DNA of 64,000 nt from Microbacterium murale (GTDB taxonomy: Bacteria > Actinomycetota > Actinomycetes > Actinomycetales > Microbacteriaceae), in the NCBI RefSeq assembly GCF_014635185.1, contig NZ_BMCM01000002.1, forward strand, positions 310,001-374,000. The letters run 5' to 3'. The notes beneath the pieces are model-generated. The model did no database searches. It worked only from the letters and a program-made list of their open reading frames with translations, and was not told where the DNA came from. Below, in pieces: positions 1 to 8,453 of this stretch. The position numbers and the translations under genes were made by a program. Positions within the stretch are counted from its first letter, which is position 1, and each line of letters opens with the position of its first letter.

Positions 1-30
1 GGAGACGATGACGACTGAACCGGTCACGTA

Positions 31-63
31 GAAGGCGGGCACCGCATCTCGGTGCCCGCCTTC
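31..63. terminator. perfect hairpin, probable bidirectional terminator
   Basis: A 14-bp perfect stem (31-44 pairs with 50-63) closes a 5-base loop. It lies 10 bases past the stop of the phosphodiesterase gene (minus strand). A plus-strand reading frame open from the window edge also stops just before it (TAG at 29-31, last codons ETMTTEPVT), so it may separate convergent genes. No T-run follows on either side, which is common for actinobacterial terminators. Confidence 0.65.
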
Positions 64-72
64 TCCCGTCGA

Positions 73-822
73 TCAGCTTCTCGCGACGACACCATTTTCC
101 GCGAGGATCTGGTCGCGCCATGCGATGGCCTGTGCGGGATCATCCGAAGTCGCGCCGTCGACGCCGAGATGGAGCGCCTCGCGCGTCTGCTCGAGTGTGC
201 GCAGCGGCCACACGTGCACCTCGACGTCGCGGGCGTGAAGCTGCTCGACCAGCTCCGGAGTGAGTCCGCCGAATCCACTCGCGAACCGTGTCACCTTCGC
301 ATGGTCCAGGAGCGCCCAGAGGCCGCCCTCGTATTCCTCTGCCTTGGCGATCTCCGTCACGATGACCTGTCGACCGATGTGCGGCATCTCCTCGGCGGCG
401 TGCCGCACAGCATCCGCATCGAATCCGGTGAGCACGGTGCGCGCCGCATCCTCGGGGCGCTCCGCGAAGAAGCGGGCGAGATACGGGACGACAGCCGGAT
501 CCTTGATCTCGAGCTGGATGAACGAGTGCGTCGCGTCGTACATCTCAGCGAGCGTCACCACTCCCCTGCCCGAGTCCAGCATGGCCGCCTGCAGCTGGGC
601 GAGCGTGAGCTCCGCCACCGGCCCGAGGTTGCGTGCCGAGTCGTCAGCCGCCGTGCGGTCCAACGTCGCGTCGTGCAGCAGAAACAACTGCTCGTCCTTG
701 CTGAGGCGCACATCCAGTTCGATCTCGTCGACGCCGATCTCCTCGGCGAGCGCATACGAGGCCAGGCTGTTCTCGGGCAGGTGTGCCATCGCTCCGCGAT
801 GACCGACGATCAGCAGACCCAT
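73..822 (-). CDS. glycerophosphodiester phosphodiesterase, UgpQ-like
   Basis: A 249-residue cytoplasmic protein of the GDPD family, which hydrolyses glycerophosphodiesters to sn-glycerol-3-phosphate and an alcohol. Visible family motifs are HRGA and PENS near residues 8-20, ELDV at about 35 and the HD pair in LLHDATLDR at about 50, the metal and catalytic residues of the family. The length is that of a stand-alone bacterial enzyme and there is no signal peptide. Its ATG overlaps the stop of the solute-binding protein (TGATG at 820-824), so it is the last gene of a transporter operon; the same pairing occurs in ugpBAECQ of enteric bacteria. The substrate is inferred from this context. Confidence 0.9.
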   Translation of the reverse strand: MGLLIVGHRGAMAHLPENSLASYALAEEIGVDEIELDVRLSKDEQLFLLHDATLDRTAADDSARNLGPVAELTLAQLQAAMLDSGRGVVTLAEMYDATHSFIQLEIKDPAVVPYLARFFAERPEDAARTVLTGFDADAVRHAAEEMPHIGRQVIVTEIAKAEEYEGGLWALLDHAKVTRFASGFGGLTPELVEQLHARDVEVHVWPLRTLEQTREALHLGVDGATSDDPAQAIAWRDQILAENGVVARS

Positions 823-2210
823 CAGGCACCCACCTTCGCGTCGTACTTGGCACGGACCTTCTCGAGCGCGGGCTCGAGGTTGGCCTGCACCGTCTTGAGG
901 GTCTTCTCGGCGTCGGCGTTACCCGAGTACACGGCTTGAATCGCACCCTTCATCTCCGGCACGGCCTCCGGCACGAATTTACGCACCACGTCCGGTCCCT
1001 TCGCGATCTCGAGCTGGTCGATCGCGACCTGGTAGTTGGGATTCTCGCCGGCCTTCGCCTTGACCTTGTCCGACTCCAATGCGGCCTTCGTGGTCGGCAT
1101 GTATCCCGTGCCGAGAGTCCATTCGATCGCCGCGTCCCCCGAGGAGAGGAACTTCAGCACCTCCCACGCCGCCTTCTTGCGGTCGTCCGAGGCATAGCCG
1201 AGGATCGACAGGCCGCCACCGCCGGTGGGAACACCCGTGCCGTCCTCGGTGGGCAGGAAACCGCAGCCGAACTCGAACTCGGCAGAAGCGGCGATCCCGG
1301 TCAGCGCCCCCGTCGACTCGGTGATCGAGGCGGTGGCGCCGGCGATGAAGTCACCACCGGGATCGGCCGAGAGGTAACCGGACTTGTCGTCGTGGATGAA
1401 CGCGCGATCGAACTCCAGTGCGTTGATCGTCCCCTCAGATGTGAACATCATGTCCAGGCCGTCCGAGTAGCCGCCGCCGAAGGCCCAGGACGAGCCCTGG
1501 AAGTACCAGTCGTCATTTCCTGTGTAGCCGCGCATGGCGACCTTGGTGCCGTTGCGCGAGTAACCCGCGAGGGCCTTGCCCCACTCGCGATACTCGGAGT
1601 ACGTCTTCGGAGAGCGATCCGGAAGCCCCACCTCGGCGAAGATGTCACGGTTGAAGTAGAACAGCGGCGTCGAACGGCCGAACGGCACCCACCAGATCTT
1701 GTCCTTGAGCGTGCCCTCCTTGAGGAACTGCTCATGGAAGGAGTCCGTGCCGAACGAGTCGTCGAAGTACCCCGAGAGCGGCTCGAGCGCGTCGTTCAGA
1801 TAGAAGCGATTCCAGACGATGTCGCTCATCACCGAGATATCCGGGACCTGCTTGGCCTGGAGGCTTGCCGCGAGCTTCGATTCGACCTTGTCGTAGCCCT
1901 CGAAGATCTGAACCTCGCAGAAGATCTCCTTCTGCGACTCGTTGAAGGCGTCGATGTTCGCCTGCAGGATCTCGGCGTTGTGCGCCGTGAACGGGCTCCA
2001 CATCACGACTCGCTGGCGGTCCTTGTACTGCTTGGGGGTGTCGCCGCTCGGCTGACCGTAGACGGTGCCTGAGCCGCCCCCGCCGCCGAAGCAGCCAGCG
2101 AGCAGCGGCGCGCTGGCGAGCAGCAGGCCGCCGGCGAGCGCCTGGCGGCGAGTGATGTTGAGGGAGGCGAGTCTGCTCTGCGGCGAGGACGGCCGATCGA
2201 ACAAGTGCAT
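822..2210 (-). CDS. ABC transporter solute-binding lipoprotein, UgpB-like
   Basis: A 462-residue extracellular sugar-type solute-binding protein (family 1). The N-terminus has a twin-arginine (TRRQALAG, residues 20-27) followed by a hydrophobic stretch and a lipobox ending LLAGC with the lipidated Cys at residue 40, so it is probably an exported lipoprotein tethered outside the membrane. A clear ribosome site, AAGGAG, lies 4 bases before the ATG. It sits 48 bases after the second permease and overlaps the phosphodiesterase by one base. Neighbours suggest glycerol-3-phosphate, glycerophosphodiesters or a polyol as ligand; the sequence alone does not settle it. Confidence 0.88.
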   Translation of the reverse strand: MHLFDRPSSPQSRLASLNITRRQALAGGLLLASAPLLAGCFGGGGGSGTVYGQPSGDTPKQYKDRQRVVMWSPFTAHNAEILQANIDAFNESQKEIFCEVQIFEGYDKVESKLAASLQAKQVPDISVMSDIVWNRFYLNDALEPLSGYFDDSFGTDSFHEQFLKEGTLKDKIWWVPFGRSTPLFYFNRDIFAEVGLPDRSPKTYSEYREWGKALAGYSRNGTKVAMRGYTGNDDWYFQGSSWAFGGGYSDGLDMMFTSEGTINALEFDRAFIHDDKSGYLSADPGGDFIAGATASITESTGALTGIAASAEFEFGCGFLPTEDGTGVPTGGGGLSILGYASDDRKKAAWEVLKFLSSGDAAIEWTLGTGYMPTTKAALESDKVKAKAGENPNYQVAIDQLEIAKGPDVVRKFVPEAVPEMKGAIQAVYSGNADAEKTLKTVQANLEPALEKVRAKYDAKVGA

Positions 2211-2258
2211 GATTCTCCTTTAGATGATGAGGTGCGGAAGGTGGAGAGGGAGGAGGTC

Positions 2259-3188
2259 TCAGCGACCGCTGCCGGCGGCGGCGCCGGTGAGACCGGTGAC
2301 GATGAAGCGCTGCGCGAAGAGGAAGACGATGAGCATCGGCAGCACGACCACGAGGGTGCCCGACATCAGCACGCCCCATGACGTGAGCCCGTCGTTCGCC
2401 TTCAGATACATCAGTCCGATGGGGAGTGTGCGCATGTTCACCGAGTTCGTGATGATGAGCGGCCAGACGAAGTTGTTCCACTCGTCGATCACGGCGATCA
2501 GCCCGACCGTGGCGACAGCGGGAATCGACATCGGCAGTGCGAACGAGAACAGCTTTCGCAGATGCCCGGCCCCGTCGACCTCGGCTGCCTCGAACACCTC
2601 TTTCGGCAGCGACAAAAAATGCTGCCGAAGGAGGAACGTCCCGAACGCGGACGCCACACCCGGCAGGATGAGGCCGGCGTAGGTGTTGATCAGCCCCATG
2701 TTCCCGATCGTGATGTAGTTCACCAGCAGCGTCACGTGGCCGGGCACCATCAGCGCGCCCAGCATGACGAGGAACAGCACGTTCTTGCCGGGGAACGGCA
2801 GGAACGCGAACGCATATGCCGTGAACACGGCGAGCACGATCTTCGCCGTGGCGCCGATCACCGTGACGATCACCGAGTTCGTGATGAAGGCGTCGAACGG
2901 CGCGAGTTCCCATGCGGCGACGAGGTTGTCCCACGTGAACTCGGACGGCAACCACTTCATCGGCCAGGTGTAGATCTCGCCATTTGTCTTGAACGCGGTC
3001 GTGACCAGGATGTACAGGGGCAGGACGAACGCCAGGCCGGCAGCGATCAGCAGCAGGTATCCCCACCAGTTCCGCGCGAGACTCGCCTTGCGTCGGTGCC
3101 GCTTGCGGTCGCCGGTCGTGACGCCTGTGGTACTCACGCCGTCATCGGTGCCCGGCTCATTCTGAAGCGCAGTCATGATCGCGGCCAT
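2259..3188 (-). CDS. ABC sugar-type transporter permease, UgpE/MalG-like
   Basis: A 309-residue inner-membrane permease of the binding-protein-dependent MalG/UgpE class. A charged N-terminus precedes six predicted membrane segments, and the cytoplasmic EAA loop is visible as EVFEAAEVDGAG at about residue 205, the site that docks the ATPase. The start is set at ATG 3188 because it forms a TGATG overlap with the upstream permease; upstream codons in the same frame belong to an out-of-frame shadow. No ATPase gene is present in the operon, so a shared MsiK-type ATPase elsewhere is likely, as is common in actinobacteria. Confidence 0.88.
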   Translation of the reverse strand: MAAIMTALQNEPGTDDGVSTTGVTTGDRKRHRRKASLARNWWGYLLLIAAGLAFVLPLYILVTTAFKTNGEIYTWPMKWLPSEFTWDNLVAAWELAPFDAFITNSVIVTVIGATAKIVLAVFTAYAFAFLPFPGKNVLFLVMLGALMVPGHVTLLVNYITIGNMGLINTYAGLILPGVASAFGTFLLRQHFLSLPKEVFEAAEVDGAGHLRKLFSFALPMSIPAVATVGLIAVIDEWNNFVWPLIITNSVNMRTLPIGLMYLKANDGLTSWGVLMSGTLVVVLPMLIVFLFAQRFIVTGLTGAAAGSGR

Positions 3189-4135
3189 CAGTAATGCACC
3201 TTCTTCTCGATGAACTTGAACTGCAGCGCGGTGATGACCATGAGGATGACGAACATGACCGTTCCGGCCGCCGCCGAATACCCGACGTTGGAGCGCTGGA
3301 ATGCCTGGTCGTAGATGAACCAGCTCAGGGTCGTCGTGGCGGACGCTGGGCCGCCGCCCGTCATCACCGCGATGATGTCGAATGCCTGGAACGCGCTGAT
3401 CGTCTGTGTGATGACCAGGAAGAACGTCGTCGGCGACAGCAGCGGCAACGTGATCCGCGAGAAGGTCTGCCACCGGTTCGCACCATCGATCCGCGCGGCT
3501 TCCAGGACTTCGGACGGAAGCCCCTGCATCGCGGCCAGATAGACGATCGCGACGAAGCCGACGCCCTTCCAGATCGACACGATGAGCAGTGCAGCGAGCG
3601 CCCAGTTCGCGTCCGTCGTCCACGCCGGGGAATCCAGCCCGAACATGTTGAAGGCGACTCTGGCGAGGCCGTAATTCTGATCGAAGATGAACAACCACAC
3701 GGCCGCGATGGCAGCACCCGAGATCACGTGCGGCGCGAAGACGATGCCGGTGACCGCTGTCGTGCCGGGCAGCTTCATCGAGAACAACGCGGCCAGGGCG
3801 ACGCCGAACAGCAGGCTCACACCGACGACGACCACCACCCACACGACGGTGATCCACAGCACGTTCTGGAAGGACTCCGAGGCGAACAGCGCCGTGTAGT
3901 TCGAGAAGCCGACGAAGAACGGCTCCGGGGAGATGAAGTCCCAACTGGTGAGGCTCAGGTAGAGGTTCTCGATGATCGGCCAGTACGCGAACACCGCGAT
4001 GAGGGCGAGATTGGGGAACGCGAACAGCGCGAAGAGGGCGTAACCACGGCGGCGGCGACGACGGAAGGCGGGAGAGCTGCGCTTCGACGACACCTTCGTC
4101 TGCGCCTCCGTGGGGGCGATGAGGGTGGAGGACAT
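3188..4135 (-). CDS. ABC sugar-type transporter permease, UgpA/MalF-like
   Basis: A 315-residue permease of the MalF/UgpA class with a basic N-terminus (RRRRRRG at about 25) followed by six membrane segments. The EAA loop reads EVLEAARIDGAN at about residue 210. It forms the channel with the second permease. The ATG at 4135 overlaps the stop of the dehydrogenase (TGATG), which fixes the start; the longer open frame upstream is a shadow of the dehydrogenase gene. Its stop in turn overlaps the next permease start in the same way. Confidence 0.88.
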   Translation of the reverse strand: MSSTLIAPTEAQTKVSSKRSSPAFRRRRRRGYALFALFAFPNLALIAVFAYWPIIENLYLSLTSWDFISPEPFFVGFSNYTALFASESFQNVLWITVVWVVVVVGVSLLFGVALAALFSMKLPGTTAVTGIVFAPHVISGAAIAAVWLFIFDQNYGLARVAFNMFGLDSPAWTTDANWALAALLIVSIWKGVGFVAIVYLAAMQGLPSEVLEAARIDGANRWQTFSRITLPLLSPTTFFLVITQTISAFQAFDIIAVMTGGGPASATTTLSWFIYDQAFQRSNVGYSAAAGTVMFVILMVITALQFKFIEKKVHY

Positions 4136-5163
4136 CAGCGGGTGGGGATACCGTTCGGGTAGACGACCGCTTTCAGCGAGTCGGTCACATCTCCGGCGAG
4201 CGTGAGAGCGGATTCGGTGTCGGCGAGTTCGAAACGGTGGGTGACGAGCGACTCCACGTCGACTCGACCGCTCGAGACGAACGCGATCGCGGTCGGCCAG
4301 GTGTGCGCATACCGGTTCACCAGCGAGATCGAGATCTCTTTGACGTTGAGTCGTGACAGCGCCAGGCTGACGTCCTGCTTGGGCAGGCCGACCATTGCCG
4401 CTCTCCCGCCGTTGCGCAGACGCCAGAGGCCTTGGGCGAGGGCGCCAGGGGCACCTGAGCACTCGAGCAGCACGTCGGCGTCCTCGTGACCGGGCCCCTC
4501 GGGAACATCTCCTGCCTTCTCCGTGCGGAAGCCGAGCTTCTCGGCGACGCCGAGGCGGAACTCGGAGATGTCGGAGACGACGACATCGGAAGCGCCCTCC
4601 GCACGTGCGACCTGCGCTGCGAGGATGCCGACGGGTCCGGCGCCTGTCACTCGCACCCGGTCTCCGGGGAGGAGCCCCGCACGGCGGCATGCCCACAGGC
4701 CGACCGAGAGCGGCTCGCACAGTGCCGCAGCCTCGAACGACATCGAGTCGGGGATCGTGAACAGGTTGCGTGAATCGATCGACAGGTTCTGCACGAGCGC
4801 ACCGTCGTAGGGCGGAGTCGCGAGGAAGATGAAGTCCGGACACAGGTGATACCGCCCGGCGAGGCACTCCTCGCAGTTGCGACACGGTGTTCCGGGTTCG
4901 ATGGCGACGCGATCGCCGACCTCGACATTGGTGACTCCGTCGCCGATCTCGACAACAGTGCCGGATGCTTCGTGTCCGAGGATGATCGGCGCCTCGACCT
5001 TCCAGTCGCCGATGTAGCCGACGCGGTAGTACGCAGTGTCCGAGCCGCAGATTCCTACTGCTTCGATCCTGACGACCGCCTGGCCGGGGAGCGGATCAGG
5101 CAGCGGCACCTCCTGCATTTCGATCGATCCGAGAGCGGGCATGACCGCTGCGAGATTCGCCAT
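4135..5163 (-). CDS. zinc-dependent alcohol/polyol dehydrogenase (MDR family)
   Basis: A 342-residue medium-chain dehydrogenase resembling sorbitol and xylitol dehydrogenases. The catalytic zinc ligands are visible in ICGSD (about 40) and GHEASG (about 64), the structural zinc cysteines in CRNCEECLAGRYHLC (about 95-110), and the nucleotide-binding motif as GAGPVGILAAQ (about 172). It probably oxidises a polyol or sugar alcohol with NAD+. It is the first gene of the transporter operon, so its substrate is likely what the transporter brings in. The exact substrate is unknown. Confidence 0.85.
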   Translation of the reverse strand: MANLAAVMPALGSIEMQEVPLPDPLPGQAVVRIEAVGICGSDTAYYRVGYIGDWKVEAPIILGHEASGTVVEIGDGVTNVEVGDRVAIEPGTPCRNCEECLAGRYHLCPDFIFLATPPYDGALVQNLSIDSRNLFTIPDSMSFEAAALCEPLSVGLWACRRAGLLPGDRVRVTGAGPVGILAAQVARAEGASDVVVSDISEFRLGVAEKLGFRTEKAGDVPEGPGHEDADVLLECSGAPGALAQGLWRLRNGGRAAMVGLPKQDVSLALSRLNVKEISISLVNRYAHTWPTAIAFVSSGRVDVESLVTHRFELADTESALTLAGDVTDSLKAVVYPNGIPTR

Positions 5164-5249
5164 CGTTGGTGTCCTTCCGTCAGGCGCCGGAGCGCCCGTT
5201 CGTGATCAGAAGTCACGCTAACCGGAGGACGCGTACGTGAAACCACCCC

Positions 5250-5263
5250 GCTCAAAGGAGCGC
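5250..5263 (-). terminator. short hairpin after the methyltransferase gene
   Basis: CGCTC (5250-5254) pairs with GAGCG (5259-5263) across a 4-base loop in the 158-base gap between the O-methyltransferase stop and the dehydrogenase start. It could end transcription of the upstream operon. The stem is short and no T-run follows. The rest of this gap must hold the promoter of the transporter operon; CGTGA/TCACG arms at 5201-5217 are a possible operator, but I see no convincing -35 box. Confidence 0.3.
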
Positions 5264-5321
5264 GGCGCGATCACATAGGAGCAACAATTCACACGAGATG
5301 AAGCGTCAGTACACCCGTCGT

Positions 5322-5990
5322 TCAGACGACGATGGCAAGTGCGACGCCGTCCCAGCCCTTGATCCCGACGGTCTGCAGAGCCGTGGCGTCGAAGCGGGGA
5401 TCCTCACCGAGCATCCGGAGAGCATCGCGCGTCCCGATCACTCGCGGGTCCGTGGTGTCGTCGCGGACGATCTCGCCTTCTCGGCCGATGTTGTCGAGCA
5501 CGATCACCGTTCCAGGGCGGCCGAGCCGCGCGGCCCAGTCGAGGTAGATCGTGTTCGACTCCTTGTCCGCGTCGATGAACACGAGGTCGAAGGGGTCCGA
5601 CCCCTCAAGCGTCGGCAGCACGTCGGCACCTCGTCCGATGCGGATCGCGACGCGCTCCCCCACGCCGGCGGCATCGATGCTCGCACGGGCGATCGCGGCG
5701 TTGGCGGGCTCCGCCTCGATCGTCGTCACAGTGCCGTCCTCGCCGACCGCCCTCGCGAGCCAGATCGTCGAGTAGCCACCCAGCGTGCCGATCTCGAGCA
5801 CACGTCGTGCACCGCTGATCCGGGCGACCAGGTTGAGCAGCTTGCCGCTGACCGGTGCCACTTCGATGTCGGGCAGACCTGCGGCGCGCTGCGCCGCCAG
5901 CGCCGCTTCGAGCGCGGAGTCGTGTCCGACAAGGGTCTCGGCGAGGTACTCGTCTGCGCGGCGCCAGTTCTCGGCGGTCGATTCAGCCAT
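5322..5990 (-). CDS. SAM-dependent O-methyltransferase (class I)
   Basis: A 222-residue O-methyltransferase of the catechol/caffeoyl-CoA type. The SAM-binding motif is VLEIGTLGGYSTIWLA, followed by acidic motif II (TIEAEP) and the metal-site region LVFIDADKESN and VLDNIGREG. Family members begin close to the W of AENWRRADEYL, which favours ATG 5990, preceded by AGGAG at 12 bases. A second in-frame ATG at 6053 makes an ATGA overlap with the CPBP gene and would add 21 residues; since the other genes of this operon overlap in the same way, that start is also possible. The substrate is unknown. Confidence 0.82.
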   Translation of the reverse strand: MAESTAENWRRADEYLAETLVGHDSALEAALAAQRAAGLPDIEVAPVSGKLLNLVARISGARRVLEIGTLGGYSTIWLARAVGEDGTVTTIEAEPANAAIARASIDAAGVGERVAIRIGRGADVLPTLEGSDPFDLVFIDADKESNTIYLDWAARLGRPGTVIVLDNIGREGEIVRDDTTDPRVIGTRDALRMLGEDPRFDATALQTVGIKGWDGVALAIVV

Positions 5991-6049
5991 GGCTCCACCC
6001 AACTCCTGTGCCGGGGTGGCGTCAATAGACGGGTGCTGACCCGCGAGGG

Positions 6050-7000
6050 TCATTCACTGCGCTGACGCGGCGCCGACAGCATCCGTCCTGCCGCACCATC
6101 CAACTCCGGCTGCTTGCGGAACTGCCCGGTCAGGATCAGCACCACCACGACCAGTGCGCACGTGATCCAGCCTGCCGCGCCGAGCATGCCCGCGAGCGCC
6201 GGATCGACGCTCGTGCCTGCCGCGTAGAACCACAGGATCATCCCGCCGGCGGCATTCATCGCCCCGTGCGCGAAGACCGCCGGCCACAACGATGCCGAGC
6301 GCAGCCGCAACCAGCCGAGCAGCACTCCCCAGGCGATGCACCCAGCCGTCATCAGCAGCACGCCGGTGATGTCGGTGCGGCCGAAGTTGTAACCGAGCAG
6401 GATGACCGGCGAGTGCCACAGACCCCACAGCGCACCGCTGATCAGCAGCGCGGGCCATGTGCCGTACTGCCGCAGCGCCGGTACGAGGAATCCGCGCCAG
6501 CCGAGTTCCTCACCGAACGCCAGCGCTGCATTGATCGTCGCGGCGGCAAACGGGATCAGTGCCAGCTGCGAAAGGATCACGACGATTGCAGGCGGCGCGG
6601 GCACCCCGGCGGGCAGGCTCGCCTCGAGTTGCTCGGCGAAACCGGAGAACTCGACGAGATCCAATCTCACCCAGCCGAACAGCGCCGCCACGGCGACGGA
6701 TACCGCGATGACGACGATGGGCGCGAACAATCCGAGCACCGTCATCCACACCACGCGCTTCGCGGGCCGCAACGGCCACATGCCGAGGAACCGGAGCCGG
6801 TCTCCTCTGGGCACCGGTCGCAACACGGGCATGACGATGAGCACGGCGAGCGCCGGCGTGAACATCATGACCGGGATGAGGATGCCGGCGAGTGGATTGG
6901 CCAACCCGCCGTCGAGCCACAGCGGCAGCGCGACGAGCCAGGCCGATCCGCAGGCGAGCAGGATGAATGCGACGGTGGCTGCGGGGCGGATGCGAATCAT
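6050..7000 (-). CDS. CPBP family intramembrane metalloprotease
   Basis: A 316-residue membrane protein with about eight hydrophobic segments and the three CPBP (Abi/Rce1-type) motifs: EELGWRG (EExxxR, about residue 165), LWGLWHSP (about 190) and FAHGAMNA (HxxxN, about 240). These Glu and His residues form the protease active site in the family. Some members give self-protection against bacteriocins. The ATG lies in a 4-base ATGA overlap with the DUF1648 gene (6997-7000), so the two are made together. Confidence 0.87.
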   Translation of the reverse strand: MIRIRPAATVAFILLACGSAWLVALPLWLDGGLANPLAGILIPVMMFTPALAVLIVMPVLRPVPRGDRLRFLGMWPLRPAKRVVWMTVLGLFAPIVVIAVSVAVAALFGWVRLDLVEFSGFAEQLEASLPAGVPAPPAIVVILSQLALIPFAAATINAALAFGEELGWRGFLVPALRQYGTWPALLISGALWGLWHSPVILLGYNFGRTDITGVLLMTAGCIAWGVLLGWLRLRSASLWPAVFAHGAMNAAGGMILWFYAAGTSVDPALAGMLGAAGWITCALVVVVLILTGQFRKQPELDGAAGRMLSAPRQRSE

Positions 7001-8001
7001 GAGTCGGTTCCCTTCATTGCGGAGGACAGAACGGATGCCGCGGTGCGAGCATCATCGATCGTGACGACGAACACGCGCCCCGTGGTGCGAGTGACCTGCA
7101 GCGCTTCTCCGGTGCGAAGCACGACGCCCATGCGCCCGTCGACGGCGATGCGCAGACCCCATCCGCCGAACTCGGCCATGGGGTTCACCTGCACGACCTT
7201 CACATCGGCGATCTCCGATGCGGCGATATCCCATCGGGGCCAGCCCACGACCGAGCGCACACGCAGGCCGGCGGCATTGACGCGAACGCGGAACACGAGC
7301 GTCATGGCGATGAGTGCGATCAACAGCAGTGTGACGATTGCGAGGATCCACGCGGAGCTGTCGCCGAGCACGAACACCCAGACCGTGGTGGCGCACAGAA
7401 CGAGCACTGAGACGGCGAGACCGATGATCCCTGGTCGCCCCATCGCGGCTGCGCCGAACCAGGCGGCCTTCTCTCCCGGTGCGAGCCTGAGGTGCAGCGA
7501 CGCCTCGTCAGATACCTGCCCAGCAGATGTCGTCACGTTCGGCTGCACGAACCAGCCGATGAGTCCGATCACCACGAGAGCGCCGAAGCCGAGCGCCAGC
7601 ACTGTTCCGATGCCCAGTGCGGAGCTGGTCGACTCGCGCTGCATCGCCACGGATCCAACGAACATGACGGAGAGGAGCGCGGCCGTGCCCAAGGAGATCG
7701 CGGCGAGCAACCGGCAGGTGACGCCCCAGGAGTTCTTCATGAGCGCCAGGATCGGCAACGTCAGCAGCAGTGGAAGCCCGAGCCCAAGCACGGCCTGAAC
7801 CCAGACGAACAGCGCGGGACTCGCATAGCCGTTAGGTCCCTCCGGACCCCAATGGGTGACGATCGTCTCTGGCAGGTCAGGCAACCAGGCGACGATGAAT
7901 GCGACAGCGATCGCCGCCAGGACGACCGGAACCACGAGTCCGACGAGGAGGAACGAGCGACGAGCGCGGCGGATGTCTTGGGTACTGGCGACAGTGTTCA
8001 T
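6997..8001 (-). CDS. DUF1648 (SdpI-like) membrane protein
   Basis: A 334-residue membrane protein. Residues about 18-65 form a DUF1648 region: a membrane segment followed by VTHWGPEGPNGY, the loop that marks this domain. Several further membrane segments follow, and the last 90 residues look soluble and beta-rich. DUF1648 is found in SdpI, the immunity and signalling protein against the Bacillus subtilis toxin SdpC. It overlaps the repressor gene upstream and the CPBP gene downstream by ATGA. A role in immunity or envelope stress is inference from domain and context. Confidence 0.78.
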   Translation of the reverse strand: MNTVASTQDIRRARRSFLLVGLVVPVVLAAIAVAFIVAWLPDLPETIVTHWGPEGPNGYASPALFVWVQAVLGLGLPLLLTLPILALMKNSWGVTCRLLAAISLGTAALLSVMFVGSVAMQRESTSSALGIGTVLALGFGALVVIGLIGWFVQPNVTTSAGQVSDEASLHLRLAPGEKAAWFGAAAMGRPGIIGLAVSVLVLCATTVWVFVLGDSSAWILAIVTLLLIALIAMTLVFRVRVNAAGLRVRSVVGWPRWDIAASEIADVKVVQVNPMAEFGGWGLRIAVDGRMGVVLRTGEALQVTRTTGRVFVVTIDDARTAASVLSSAMKGTDS

Positions 8002-8348
8002 GATTCGATCTCCGTGACGAGGGCGGCAAGAGTGGCAGGCGTGATTCCGAGCGTGGCGGCACGGTGCACGAGCGCTGAGACGTCGCTGGCCAACTCGGCC
8101 AGCGGCGCGGCCGACGCCGACACCACCGCTCCCCGACCCCGGCGCAGGTCGATGAGTGCTTCGTCGCGCAGCTGCTGGTACGCGCGCAGCACGGTGTGCA
8201 GGTTGATGTCGAGCGCCTCAGCGACCTCGCGCGCGGAGGGCAGCCTGTCTCCTGGGAGGAGGCGCCCGGCGAGGATGTCACCGCGCACAGACGACGCGAC
8301 CTGCTCGAACAGCGGTCGCGAGCTCTCCGCATCGATCCTGATCAGCAC
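7998..8348 (-). CDS. GntR family repressor, YtrA-type
   Basis: A 116-residue protein with the winged-helix DNA-binding domain in the first 75 residues (ILAGRLLPGDRLPSAREVAEAL, then HTVLRAYQQL) and only a short C-terminal helical part, as in the YtrA subfamily. These small regulators usually sit at the head of operons for transporters or membrane proteins and repress their own operon. The GTG start at 8348 has a good ribosome site (GGGAGAGG, 6 bases away). A palindrome covers its promoter, consistent with self-repression. Confidence 0.88.
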   Translation of the reverse strand: MLIRIDAESSRPLFEQVASSVRGDILAGRLLPGDRLPSAREVAEALDINLHTVLRAYQQLRDEALIDLRRGRGAVVSASAAPLAELASDVSALVHRAATLGITPATLAALVTEIES

Positions 8349-8362
8349 GTCGCACCTCTCCC

Positions 8363-8405
8363 AGTAATTACTGTAATTCTAGTTCAACTAGAACAGTTGT
8401 CGCAA
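8363..8405 (-). promoter_or_regulatory. promoter of the GntR-DUF1648-CPBP operon with two palindromes
   Basis: On the minus strand TTGCGA (8400-8405) and TAGAAT (8376-8381) make a -35/-10 pair with an 18-base spacer. The -10 box lies inside a perfect inverted repeat, TTCTAGTT-c-AACTAGAA (8377-8393). A second perfect 10-bp palindrome, AGTAATTACT (8363-8372), sits around the expected transcription start. Their A/T-rich composition stands out from the surroundings. Both are candidate sites for the repressor encoded just downstream. Confidence 0.7.
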
Positions 8406-8453
8406 CCCTCCACTTCGCTTTGTGGGGCGCGAGGGCTGCGTCACACTGACGTC

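Noticed and set aside
1-31. C-terminal end of a plus-strand gene (ETMTTEPVT, TAG at 29-31)
   Set aside because: It ends neatly at the hairpin and may be real, but nine codons cannot be identified, so it is noted only with the terminator.
52-939. Long plus-strand open frames opposite the phosphodiesterase and binding-protein genes (similar long antisense frames occur opposite mfd, hisS, pckG and the NhaP gene)
   Set aside because: They are shadows of high-GC coding sequence: Arg/His/Asp-rich, no recognisable domains, no ribosome site, and each lies opposite a gene with clear family motifs.
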